The position numbers and the translations under genes are program-made. The notes beneath the pieces were generated by a model, which was not told where the DNA came from, ran no database searches, and was given only the letters and a program-made list of their open reading frames with translations. Of a stretch of 64,000 bases of DNA, positions 53,182 to 61,958 are shown piece after piece; the first letter of the stretch is position 1; the number at the start of each line of letters is the position of its first letter. This DNA comes from Oscillospiraceae bacterium. GTDB lineage: Bacteria; Bacillota; Clostridia; Oscillospirales; WRJC01. The stretch is from positions 434,001 through 498,000 of the forward strand of contig WRHM01000001.1 in the NCBI GenBank assembly GCA_009783265.1. Reading direction: 5' to 3'.

Positions 53182-54672
53182 ATGAAAAAAAGAAAGATTG
53201 TATGTTTATTATTAGCAATACTAATATTCGTTTTACCGGCAGCGTCATGTGCTGATAAAAACGATAACGGCAACTCTAATCCAACCAATCCTGTTAATCC
53301 CAACGCCAATGCCAATGAAAACGAAAACGAAAACGGCGAAAATAATCCGGAAATCCCGCAGAACACAAAAAACCCTGACTATACGTCAGACCTCGGCGAA
53401 GAAGATTTCGGCGGCTATGAATTTCATGTAATGGGCAGATATATAGACGACCCCGTAGGCAGCTGGAACACCTGGGAAATATACGCCGAAAACGAGGACG
53501 GCACTCTGATAAACGACGCCGTTTACCTCCGGAACAGAATTCTCGAAGACAGGTATAATATCAGTATAAAACAAACTCTAATGTTCAACAGTCTTTTGTC
53601 GCCGGTGCGAAAAGCGGTGGCGTCCGGCGAAGAATATGATCTTGTGCTGCCGCCGCAAAGAGAATCGGCTATGCTTGCAACAGACGGATTGCTGACAGAC
53701 CTGAAAACCGTGCCTAACTTAAATCTGACCAAAGCATATTGGAACCAGAATCTCGAAAAATACACTGCGATAAATAACAAAGTCTTTTTTTGCACCGGCG
53801 ATATAAATATAATGGATAAACAGGCGACTTATGTGTTTTATTTTAATAAAGAATTAGCGGCAAACTTAGCGCTTGAAAATCCGTATAATATGGTGCGCGA
53901 GGGAAAATGGACGATGGAAGCTTTTAATTCGATGCTAAAAGACGTTACAGTAGATTTGAACGGCGACGGGAAGTTTGATAAAAACGACCAGTACGGCATT
54001 GTGCTGTACGGCGGCTTAGGCATATTTAACTATTATGCGGGAGAATCTATCGTGACAAAAACAGCCTCGGGCGGATTGGAAATTACATTTAATAACGAAA
54101 GAACTCTCAGGGCTATAGATAACGGCATTGAAATATTAAAAGGCAATCAGGCTTACTCTGCAAAGGGCTGGGAAGAAGGTCAGAATATGTTTCAGGATGG
54201 GCAGGGGCTATTTTATATGGAGGTACTCGACAAGACCGGGCAGCTCAGAGGCATGGAAGTGCCGTTCGGCGTTCTGCCTCCCCCAAAACTTGACGAACTT
54301 CAGCCGCAGTATCATACGATTATTCATGACCACGGCCAGTTTTTTTGCATTCCGGTAAATACTCCCGACGTCGCGCGTACTGGATTTATACTCGAAGCTC
54401 TCGCCGAAGGATCGACCGATACTCTAAAAAATGCGTACTACGACCTGAATCTTACAACAAAATTTGTCCGCGACGATGATTCAGTTGAGATGATAGAACT
54501 GATAATGCAGGGGATTATATTCGACATCGGGGCAATTTATGGCTTGGGCAATATGAATAACATAGTTGACAATTCGATAAAAAAAGGTGAAAATAACTTT
54601 GTTTCAGACTATGAAAAAAACGAAGAAAAGGCAAACGCTACACTCCAAAAATTTATCGACGCTTTCAGTTAA
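53182..54672 (+). CDS. extracellular solute-binding lipoprotein 1
   Basis: The 496-residue lipoprotein has a signal peptide and PAASC lipobox (about residues 19-23) and an Asn/Glu spacer. The family 1 binding fold has NDAVYLRNRILEDRYNISI, a Ca-like VDLNGDGKFDKND loop, and KFVRDDDSVEMIELI near the end. It would capture a sugar, yet no permease genes are linked in this window. GAGAGG precedes the ATG. Confidence 0.85.
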   Translation: MKKRKIVCLLLAILIFVLPAASCADKNDNGNSNPTNPVNPNANANENENENGENNPEIPQNTKNPDYTSDLGEEDFGGYEFHVMGRYIDDPVGSWNTWEIYAENEDGTLINDAVYLRNRILEDRYNISIKQTLMFNSLLSPVRKAVASGEEYDLVLPPQRESAMLATDGLLTDLKTVPNLNLTKAYWNQNLEKYTAINNKVFFCTGDINIMDKQATYVFYFNKELAANLALENPYNMVREGKWTMEAFNSMLKDVTVDLNGDGKFDKNDQYGIVLYGGLGIFNYYAGESIVTKTASGGLEITFNNERTLRAIDNGIEILKGNQAYSAKGWEEGQNMFQDGQGLFYMEVLDKTGQLRGMEVPFGVLPPPKLDELQPQYHTIIHDHGQFFCIPVNTPDVARTGFILEALAEGSTDTLKNAYYDLNLTTKFVRDDDSVEMIELIMQGIIFDIGAIYGLGNMNNIVDNSIKKGENNFVSDYEKNEEKANATLQKFIDAFS

Positions 54673-54714
54673 TAAAACTATAAAAACACACCAAAAAGAA
54701 AGGGATAGATTATT

Positions 54715-56253
54715 ATGCCAAAACCAAAAAGAATGTTGTTATCTATATTATTTATATTTATAATTTTATTGGCTGTCTCTCTCTCCGCATGCTCAAGCGG
54801 AAATATTAACAGCGATAGTAACGGCGACAACAGGGATATTATAATCGATATGCCGCATGATCAGAATCAGGATACTGACGAAATCGATGAAACCGATCAG
54901 GAACAAACCGGTAAAGTCGATATAATGACGCTTGTGCCACAACAGAATCTTGACGGTTTTGAAATAAAATTTCTGACGGATATAGTCTGGGACTGGGATT
55001 TCGGCCCTATGCACATGGAATACGTCGAGGAACAAAACGGAGAACCGGTCAACGACGCTTTTTATATACGCAACACAATAATCGAAGACAGGCTAAATAT
55101 AAAAATAAGCGAAAAAGTCTGCATGGCAAACGACGCGCCCGCTCAGATGAAAAAACAGATAACTGCCGGAAACGACGAATATAATGTTCTGATAGCGCAA
55201 TCATGGGGAGGCCCCGGCGCGATGGCTATGGACGGATATTTTGTAAATTTATACGAAATGCCGGGACTGCAAATCGAAAAGCCATGGTGGGACCAGCATT
55301 CTATACGCGACTATTCTATACAAAATCATTTGTATTTTATGACGGGCGACTATAATCTTATAAATAATGACGCGACATGGATGCTTTATTTTAACAAAAC
55401 AATGACCCAGAATTTAGGCATTGACATGCCGTATGATTTTGTAAGAAACGGCAAATGGACTTATGACAAAATGATGGAATATCAAAAAGCCGCCGCGCGC
55501 GACGTGGACGGCGACGGCGAATGGACGGCTGCCGATATATGGGGTCAGGTGACGCACACGCAGCATTATACCGGGATATTGATTGCCGGAGGCGAAAATC
55601 TTATAACCCGCGACGGCAACGGACTGCCTTTATACGGGCAGGTCTCGGAACGTTTTTATCAAGTTTATGATAAAATAATCGATATGATGCAAACCCCCGG
55701 ATATACTATGAACATATATCTCAATATCAAAGGGCTTCCCGCCGACAAACACGCGACATATAATTTTTTAAACGACGAGGCGCTGTTCTGCCCTGAAATA
55801 CTGGCCCACACAAGAAGATTCAGACAAATGGAAAGCGATTTCGGCGTTCTGCCGCACCCTAAATACGACGAACAGCAGCCGGAATATCATTCTTATGTGC
55901 TCGGTCAGGTGACGGTGACGTGTATTCCCATCACGAACGGCAATTTAGAAAAAACGGCGACGGTTCTCGACGCGCTGGGAATGTTAAGCGTTCACACTAT
56001 CATGCCGGCATATTATGAAGTTTCGTATATCGGCAAATTTTTCAGGGACGACGAGAGCATAGACATGATAGATATAATACGCACAAGCCGCGAATATAAT
56101 ATCGCCGACGCTTACGGCTGGGCAAATATCACGAGCACATACGAAGCTGCCGCAATAAAAGCGACCCCTCTCGCCGCTGTTTTAGAAAAAAACGCGGATA
56201 AAGTAAACGCCGCAATACATAAAACTCTTGATAAATTCGAAATATCTTATTAA
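54715..56253 (+). CDS. extracellular solute-binding lipoprotein 2
   Basis: A 512-residue paralogue of the preceding gene, with an LSAC lipobox, an acidic spacer, VNDAFYIRNTIIEDRLNIKI, AARDVDGDGEWTAADI and KFFRDDESIDMIDII. Gene order and spacing (42 bases) make it an operon partner. Two different binding proteins in one transcript may widen substrate range. Confidence 0.85.
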   Translation: MPKPKRMLLSILFIFIILLAVSLSACSSGNINSDSNGDNRDIIIDMPHDQNQDTDEIDETDQEQTGKVDIMTLVPQQNLDGFEIKFLTDIVWDWDFGPMHMEYVEEQNGEPVNDAFYIRNTIIEDRLNIKISEKVCMANDAPAQMKKQITAGNDEYNVLIAQSWGGPGAMAMDGYFVNLYEMPGLQIEKPWWDQHSIRDYSIQNHLYFMTGDYNLINNDATWMLYFNKTMTQNLGIDMPYDFVRNGKWTYDKMMEYQKAAARDVDGDGEWTAADIWGQVTHTQHYTGILIAGGENLITRDGNGLPLYGQVSERFYQVYDKIIDMMQTPGYTMNIYLNIKGLPADKHATYNFLNDEALFCPEILAHTRRFRQMESDFGVLPHPKYDEQQPEYHSYVLGQVTVTCIPITNGNLEKTATVLDALGMLSVHTIMPAYYEVSYIGKFFRDDESIDMIDIIRTSREYNIADAYGWANITSTYEAAAIKATPLAAVLEKNADKVNAAIHKTLDKFEISY

Positions 56254-56308
56254 TTTGATTTTAATTATTTTTATTCGGAATTATAGCATTGTCTATATAT
56301 TTTAACAA

Positions 56309-56427
56309 AAAACACCCGTCACTGCGGTGACACCCTCTTTAAATCAAAGAGGGTAAGGATGGGACGAATTAGCCCCGACCCTCTTTAAATAAAGAGGGTG
56401 CCGTCCGCAGACGGCGGGTGTTTTTTT
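56309..56427. repeat. family A-like element after binding-protein 2
   Basis: ACACCCGTCACTGCGGTGAC and its complementary arm GTCCGCAGACGGCGGGTGT; the inner stems contain CCCTCTTT/AAAGAGGG. The trailing T-run makes it a likely terminator. Confidence 0.75.
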
Positions 56428-56499
56428 CCACTATTTCATGGAATCATATCGTTTTATTCTGCAAATATAAAATTTAAATAAACAAAAGGAGAAAATATT

Positions 56500-57573
56500 A
56501 TGCCCGAAAAAGTAAAAATAGGATTTATTGGCGTAGGCCACATGGGACAACTTGCGCATTTGCATAATTATGTGCAATTATCTGAACTCTGCGAAATCAC
56601 GACTTTATGCGACGTTAAAATCAATCAGGCAAAAATACTCGCCAACCGGTTCGGTATCCCGAAAGTTACGGCGGATTACCGGGAATTGCTCGCAGACCCT
56701 GAAATAGAAGCTGTTATATGCATACAATATTTTGAAAATCATGTCGTATTAGTCCCCGACGTATTGCGCGCGGGCAAGCATGTAATGACGGAAAAGCCCT
56801 TATGCGTATTTCCTGAAAACGGCGATAAATTAGTTGCTGTCGCCAAAGAAACGGGTAAATTGCACATGGTGGGCAATCACAAGCGGTCAGACCCAGCCAC
56901 AGAACACGCTTTAGATATAATTAATAAATGGAAACAAAGCGGCGAAATGGGCAAAATGACTTATGTGCGGCTGTCAATGCCGCCCGGCAACTGGAGAAAA
57001 GACTGCGATATGCCCTTTATGACAAGCGAGCCTCCCGGACCCGTGCCGCCCGAACCCGGACCTGACGGAATAGATAAAATCACACGCAACAAAATGATTT
57101 GGTTTGTAAATTATTATATTCATCAGGTAAATCTCATGCGTTATTTACTTGGCGAAGATTACAGGCTAACTTATGCCGACAGATATTTTTTCTCCGCCAA
57201 AAGCGAGAGCGGAGTAAACTGTATTTTGGAATTAGAGCCTTTTAATACTTCTGTCGATTGGCAGGAACACGCTTTGGTCTGTTTTGAGAAAGGCTGGGTG
57301 AGAATAGATCTGGCCGCCCCGCTTGCGCCGGTTTCCGGAACTGTCACAGTATATGAAGACAAAGGCTGGGACAGCGTTTTCTCATATCCTGTTATGCCAA
57401 ACGTCTGCGCTATGCGCAATCAGGCAAAAAATTTTTTACTGGCTGTACGAGGCGAGCGTCCCGCGCCGTGCGTTTCTTCGGAAGCGGTGAAAGACCTGCG
57501 TATCGCCGAGGATTATATAAGAATGGCGCAGGTCGGAGAAAAAGCAAGTTACGAAAACCGACATAAAAAATAA
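56500..57573 (+). CDS. Gfo/Idh/MocA family oxidoreductase 2
   Basis: The 357-residue enzyme has IGFIGVGHMGQLAHLHNY (Rossmann), MTEKPLCVFP (EKP lysine), HMVGNHKRSDP and a C-terminal sheet. An unusual Pro-rich loop (PPGPVPPEPGPDG-like) after residue 170 is not typical. Expected role in sugar or sugar-acid conversion. AAAGGAG 8 bases before the ATG. Confidence 0.85.
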   Translation: MPEKVKIGFIGVGHMGQLAHLHNYVQLSELCEITTLCDVKINQAKILANRFGIPKVTADYRELLADPEIEAVICIQYFENHVVLVPDVLRAGKHVMTEKPLCVFPENGDKLVAVAKETGKLHMVGNHKRSDPATEHALDIINKWKQSGEMGKMTYVRLSMPPGNWRKDCDMPFMTSEPPGPVPPEPGPDGIDKITRNKMIWFVNYYIHQVNLMRYLLGEDYRLTYADRYFFSAKSESGVNCILELEPFNTSVDWQEHALVCFEKGWVRIDLAAPLAPVSGTVTVYEDKGWDSVFSYPVMPNVCAMRNQAKNFLLAVRGERPAPCVSSEAVKDLRIAEDYIRMAQVGEKASYENRHKK

Positions 57574-57596
57574 AGAGCGAACACGATAAATATACA

Positions 57597-57621
57597 AAGG
57601 CGGGGTTTATAAACCCCGCCC
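57597..57621. terminator. hairpin GGCGGGGTTTATAAACCCCGCC
   Basis: A strong perfect palindrome between convergent genes; T-run weak, so probably a transcript end for both sides. Confidence 0.65.
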
Positions 57622-57648
57622 TCACTATATAATATCGCTTATATTATT

Positions 57649-59205
57649 TTAATTAAACAATTTTTCAAGGGATTTCGCAATAGCCGTTTCTACTTTCGGC
57701 GCGTTTTTCTCAGTAACCGAAGCCACATCGGTCTTTTTTGCGCCAAACAGGGTCACATACGGGTCATACGCGTTCGTGGCCCAGTATAATCTTCCGAGGT
57801 CGTAAACGCGGCTCACGTCGATTATATCGACCATTTCTGCCGAATCGTCGTCTCTTGCCATTTTTGTTTTAAGTGAAACTTCTTTGTATTGCGGCACGAC
57901 GTATTTATAGCCGTAATACGCGTAAGCCTCAAGAAACGCCCCGTTATTGTCGGGTTTCTCCGCGCTGTGAGGGATTACCGCGAGCATTCCGCTGCCTGAT
58001 TCGCAATAATATTTATCCTGCGCCTCGTCGAATTTCGGGGCGGGCAGTATCCCGAAATCAGCGTCCATATTCCTGAACTTCGGTATGCGGTTAAATGTTA
58101 TATTATAAAACAAAACCCTGTCTTCGTTAAACATATCAGTGCACCAGTCCTCAGAGCCGGTCACGTTTTTAGGATAAAAATAAAAATTTCCGGCATAGAA
58201 ATTATCTACCATTGAGATTAGAACACTGTTAAAATGTTCTGAACCCGCCGCAAAATAAGGCATATCGTCAGCATCTTTGCGCACCGTCATTTCCCCCGAA
58301 GCCATCATAAACGAGCCGAACACGACATGATCTGCAGTCGAGCCTACGCCGAATTTATCGTCTTTGTCATATTTTCCGTCGCCGTTCACATCTTCAGAAA
58401 CTAATTTCGCCATATTAAAAAATTTCTCGAAAGTCCATTTGCCGTCTTTAACAAGCTGATACACATCGTCTGTAATGCCATAATCCTGCATAAGTTTTTT
58501 ATTAAACAGCAATATGCGCGTCATATCAAAATTTGACACTTCATACGCGCCCGGGCAAAAATATACTTTATTTAACAAAGACAAACTGCTTCTCGCGTTC
58601 TGGTCCCACCACGGGGCGTCAAGATTAACATACGCGAGTTCGTTTATGTCATAAATAAGCTTGTCTGACGCCGCGCTGAGGGCTTCGCCCGGGCTTATGC
58701 AGGCTATATCATACGCATTGTCGCCCGCCAAGGCCGATTTTCTGAACATGCTTCCCCTTGACCCGTTTGGAGCGATGATTTCTTCTATTTTGCAGTTAAA
58801 TCTCTCCTGTATCTCTATGCTTCTTCTGTATGCCGCGTCTTCGATAATATCGCCGGAAGATTCAAATACCAAAGGCTCCATTATTAAATTCATATAATAA
58901 AGATCGTCCTGATTTGTGTTTAAAATCTTATAATTATATCCGTCAAAATTCAATTCCGGGATATTATCTTTTAATTCCTGAATTTCTTCAGGTATATCGT
59001 CAGGTTCAGGATTTTCCCCTTCGCTTTTCTCATCGTCCGCATTAATATTTTCATTTTCATCTCCGGCTTTATCTTCGTTATTATTATTCTTATCATCGGC
59101 AGTATTGTTATTGCCGCCGCAAGCCGCGATATTTATCAAAACAGAGCAGATAAATATCATAATCATAATCAACGCGATTATCTTTTTTATTTTTATATTT
59201 TTCAT
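57649..59205 (-). CDS. extracellular solute-binding lipoprotein 3
   Basis: A 518-residue lipoprotein with IAAC lipobox (about residues 25-28), an Asn/Glu spacer, IEDAAYRRSIEIQERFNCKI, VSEDVNGDGKYDKDD and MARDDDSAEMVDII, the same family as the two preceding binding proteins but on the opposite strand. No permease genes adjoin it. Confidence 0.85.
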   Translation of the reverse strand: MKNIKIKKIIALIMIMIFICSVLINIAACGGNNNTADDKNNNNEDKAGDENENINADDEKSEGENPEPDDIPEEIQELKDNIPELNFDGYNYKILNTNQDDLYYMNLIMEPLVFESSGDIIEDAAYRRSIEIQERFNCKIEEIIAPNGSRGSMFRKSALAGDNAYDIACISPGEALSAASDKLIYDINELAYVNLDAPWWDQNARSSLSLLNKVYFCPGAYEVSNFDMTRILLFNKKLMQDYGITDDVYQLVKDGKWTFEKFFNMAKLVSEDVNGDGKYDKDDKFGVGSTADHVVFGSFMMASGEMTVRKDADDMPYFAAGSEHFNSVLISMVDNFYAGNFYFYPKNVTGSEDWCTDMFNEDRVLFYNITFNRIPKFRNMDADFGILPAPKFDEAQDKYYCESGSGMLAVIPHSAEKPDNNGAFLEAYAYYGYKYVVPQYKEVSLKTKMARDDDSAEMVDIIDVSRVYDLGRLYWATNAYDPYVTLFGAKKTDVASVTEKNAPKVETAIAKSLEKLFN

Positions 59206-59338
59206 GCCTTAGTCCCCTTAATATTTTCACAGATTTTCAAAAAAATTTACGGTTTTATGATAATTTATAATATTTTATACTATCATATATTTATGAATAA
59301 TCTGTAAAAAATATTTATGAAAGATTTTTCGCTTATGC

Positions 59339-59367
59339 TTGACATAATTTCACGTAAATATTATACT
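59339..59367 (+). promoter_or_regulatory. promoter of the GH4 gene
   Basis: TTGACA (59339-59344), 17-base spacer, TATACT (59362-59367). Confidence 0.7.
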
Positions 59368-59423
59368 ATAATTAATACTATAATTATAATCATAATATAA
59401 AAAAACGGAGGTATATTAAAATC

Positions 59424-60842
59424 ATGAAAAACAAAATTGCGCTTATTGGCGCGGGAAGCATAGTTTTCTGTAAAACTCTTTTGAACGATATGTTTAATAC
59501 CCCGGCTGTCGCGGATTTTGAGTACGCCCTGATGTCCCCGACTATGACTAAAATCGAAAAAATGAAAAATTACGCCCGGAAGATTATTGACAAAAATAAT
59601 CTCAAAGCTAAAGTCTACGCGACGACTGACAGGCGCGACGCTCTAAAAGACGCCAAATATGTTATATTAATGTTCCAGATAGGCGGCAACGACGCTTTTA
59701 AATTAGATTATGAGATTCCGTTGAGATACGGCATTGACCAATGTATCGGCGATTCTATGGGTCCGGGCGGGATATTCAGGTTTTTGCGTACTTATAATAT
59801 TTTGCGCGATATTGACAAAGACATACAGGAATTATGCCCCGGCGCGATCGTGTTAAATTACGTCAATCCTATGGGAATGGTCTGTTCTTATCTGGGCAAA
59901 GCTACAAGTATGAATTATATAGGCTTATGCCACGGGGTTCAGACTACGATGGATTTGATTTCCGGATATACTGACGTGCCTAAAGATGAGATAGATTTTA
60001 TCGCCGCGGGGATAAATCACATGGCATGGTTTTTAAAACTTGAACATAATGGCAAAGATTTATACCCGTTATTAAAAGAAAACATGGAAAAGCCGGAATA
60101 TTATATCAACGAAAAAGTCAGAGGGGAAGTAATGCGCCATTTCGGATATTTCATGACAGAATCGACCGGGCATTTATCTGAATATCTGCCGTGGTTCAGA
60201 AAAAACAAAAAATCGCTTGATTTATACTGCGACCAGCCGGATTTCGGCGGGGCAAGCGGGGCTTATTATAAATTCTCGGCGGCAGTTCAGGAAAAATTTA
60301 ATAAAATCGATGTTTTATCAATCGAAACAGGCGAACTTGAGCCGAGAAGCAAAGAATATTGCTCTTATATACTCGAAGCAGTCGAGACAAATATCGCGTT
60401 TAAATTAAACGGCAATGTCTTAAATAAAAATTATATCGCAAACCTGCCCAATAACGTCTGCGTCGAAATCCCGATATATGTCGATAAACAGGGATTGCAC
60501 CCGTTGACAGTCGGAGATTTGCCTGTTCAGCTTGCCGCAATGAACCAGTCTAATATAACCGTGCAGAATTTAGCGGTCGAAGCGGCGATAAAAGTTGACC
60601 CTGAGCTTGCGTTTGCGGCTGTGTCTCTTGATCCGCTCACTTCGTCTGTTTTAAATCTTACAGAAATCAGGGACATGACAATCGAAATGTTCGAGGCTGA
60701 AGCTGAATGGATGCCGGAATTCAGCAAAAAATCGCTAAAGAAAATCAAGGATATAAATATACCCGACGGCACAGTCGGCGCGCCCGTCCCTCAGGATCCC
60801 GCTCTTGCCATAAACAACAGGTTCGGCAAATTAGGTGAATAA
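59424..60842 (+). CDS. GH4-family glycosidase (MelA/alpha-galactosidase-like)
   Basis: The 472-residue NAD/Mn-dependent GH4 enzyme has IALIGAGSIVFCKTLLNDMF (Rossmann), LNYVNPMGMVC (catalytic Asn), GLCHGVQ (metal Cys/His) and GINHMAWFLKL (metal His). Family members cleave alpha- or beta-linked hexosides by redox-assisted elimination. The first ATG is kept, with GGAGG 11 bases upstream. The neighbouring binding proteins could feed it. Confidence 0.9.
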   Translation: MKNKIALIGAGSIVFCKTLLNDMFNTPAVADFEYALMSPTMTKIEKMKNYARKIIDKNNLKAKVYATTDRRDALKDAKYVILMFQIGGNDAFKLDYEIPLRYGIDQCIGDSMGPGGIFRFLRTYNILRDIDKDIQELCPGAIVLNYVNPMGMVCSYLGKATSMNYIGLCHGVQTTMDLISGYTDVPKDEIDFIAAGINHMAWFLKLEHNGKDLYPLLKENMEKPEYYINEKVRGEVMRHFGYFMTESTGHLSEYLPWFRKNKKSLDLYCDQPDFGGASGAYYKFSAAVQEKFNKIDVLSIETGELEPRSKEYCSYILEAVETNIAFKLNGNVLNKNYIANLPNNVCVEIPIYVDKQGLHPLTVGDLPVQLAAMNQSNITVQNLAVEAAIKVDPELAFAAVSLDPLTSSVLNLTEIRDMTIEMFEAEAEWMPEFSKKSLKKIKDINIPDGTVGAPVPQDPALAINNRFGKLGE

Positions 60843-60915
60843 ACTTGACAAAAATTGTTTTTATTATTATAATAAATTTATAGTAAAATAAAAAATTTAA
60901 AGAGGATTTGAAATT

Positions 60916-61473
60916 TTGGCAAAAAAGAATAAAAAATATAAAATCAAAAAGAAAGAAGAACAGGAAGAAGAAAATTCCCCGTATTCGCGTTTTATCGGTA
61001 AATATGGACAGTCCCCGAGAAAAGAACGCACTCCGGAAGAAAAAAAAGAATATACAAAACTCGCGCTGTTTTTATTCGGGTGGATAATTCTTGTGGCTTC
61101 TGTGTATTTTGTCTGCGTACAGCTTGAATTTGCGCCTGTTATGCCAATATATACAGTTTTGGGAGTCGCGCTGTTTTTTGTATGGCTGATTTACAACGGG
61201 GGGTTCAAAAAGATTGACGTTACAAAATATGAAAAGCCCGATGAAATGGGATATGACGAATTTTTCAGGTTTATAGATAAATTAAAAGAACGCCAGAGAA
61301 AAGCCAAGTATTTTCTGATACTTTTTATCCCGTTTTTAGTCGTTATGCTCGTAGATCTGTATATAATAAGAATGTCCCCCGATACAGATACAGAAACATC
61401 CGGACAAATTAATATCACTGAAATCGAATCTGAAACTGATAATTATCCCCAACAACAAGAAACAGAAAATTAA
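60916..61473 (+). CDS. membrane protein of unknown function
   Basis: 185 residues from a TTG start with GAGG upstream. A basic N-terminus (KKNKKYKIKKKEE) is followed by three TM segments (near residues 53-75, 76-98, 132-155) and an acidic Gln tail. I do not know the family. Leads to two more genes on the same strand, so it probably shares their transcript. Confidence 0.55.
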   Translation: MAKKNKKYKIKKKEEQEEENSPYSRFIGKYGQSPRKERTPEEKKEYTKLALFLFGWIILVASVYFVCVQLEFAPVMPIYTVLGVALFFVWLIYNGGFKKIDVTKYEKPDEMGYDEFFRFIDKLKERQRKAKYFLILFIPFLVVMLVDLYIIRMSPDTDTETSGQINITEIESETDNYPQQQETEN

Positions 61474-61502
61474 GATTTAAGATTAAGAAAGGAATATTTT
61501 AT

Positions 61503-61931
61503 ATGAACGAAAAAAGCAATAATAAATCTGATCTGGTAAATTCAAGAGCCCTGTTCGTGCTGAAAATAATAACTATGAGTTTCGCAATACTTACATGCGT
61601 CGTTGTCGCCACCGCCCTGCTTACAAGATGGATAATGGATTTAAACAGAAAAGTAAAAGAATCAAACACAAAAATGGCCAAAGCTTCAGCGAGAATGAAT
61701 AAATTCAGAAAAGAAAGAATCAAGCATATTCTAAAACAGAGAAAATTGCAGCTTAAAGAAGAAAAAGCAGAAAGAAAAAGAAAAGATTATGACAAAAACA
61801 GAAGACTGGCATATACAGATAGTGATGAATTGGACGATACAGACGAAATAACAGACGAGGAAAACGCGTTAAATGATTTTGACAATGAATTAAGCGATAT
61901 TATGCTCGAAGATCTCGAGGACGAAATTTAA
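61503..61931 (+). CDS. single-TM coiled-coil protein
   Basis: 142 residues. The TM segment (about residues 15-40) is followed by a long basic helix (KRKDYDKNRR-like) that is probably coiled coil, then an acidic tail (DELDDTDEITDEENA). Function unknown; possibly a membrane tether linked to the gene after it. Confidence 0.5.
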   Translation: MNEKSNNKSDLVNSRALFVLKIITMSFAILTCVVVATALLTRWIMDLNRKVKESNTKMAKASARMNKFRKERIKHILKQRKLQLKEEKAERKRKDYDKNRRLAYTDSDELDDTDEITDEENALNDFDNELSDIMLEDLEDEI

Positions 61932-61958
61932 AATTCAAAAAAAGGAGCAGTAAAAAAA

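Noticed and set aside
29552..56427. Family A elements as insertion sequences or CRISPR repeats
   Set aside because: No transposase, no regular spacing or unique spacers; copies are isolated, palindromic and of variable length.
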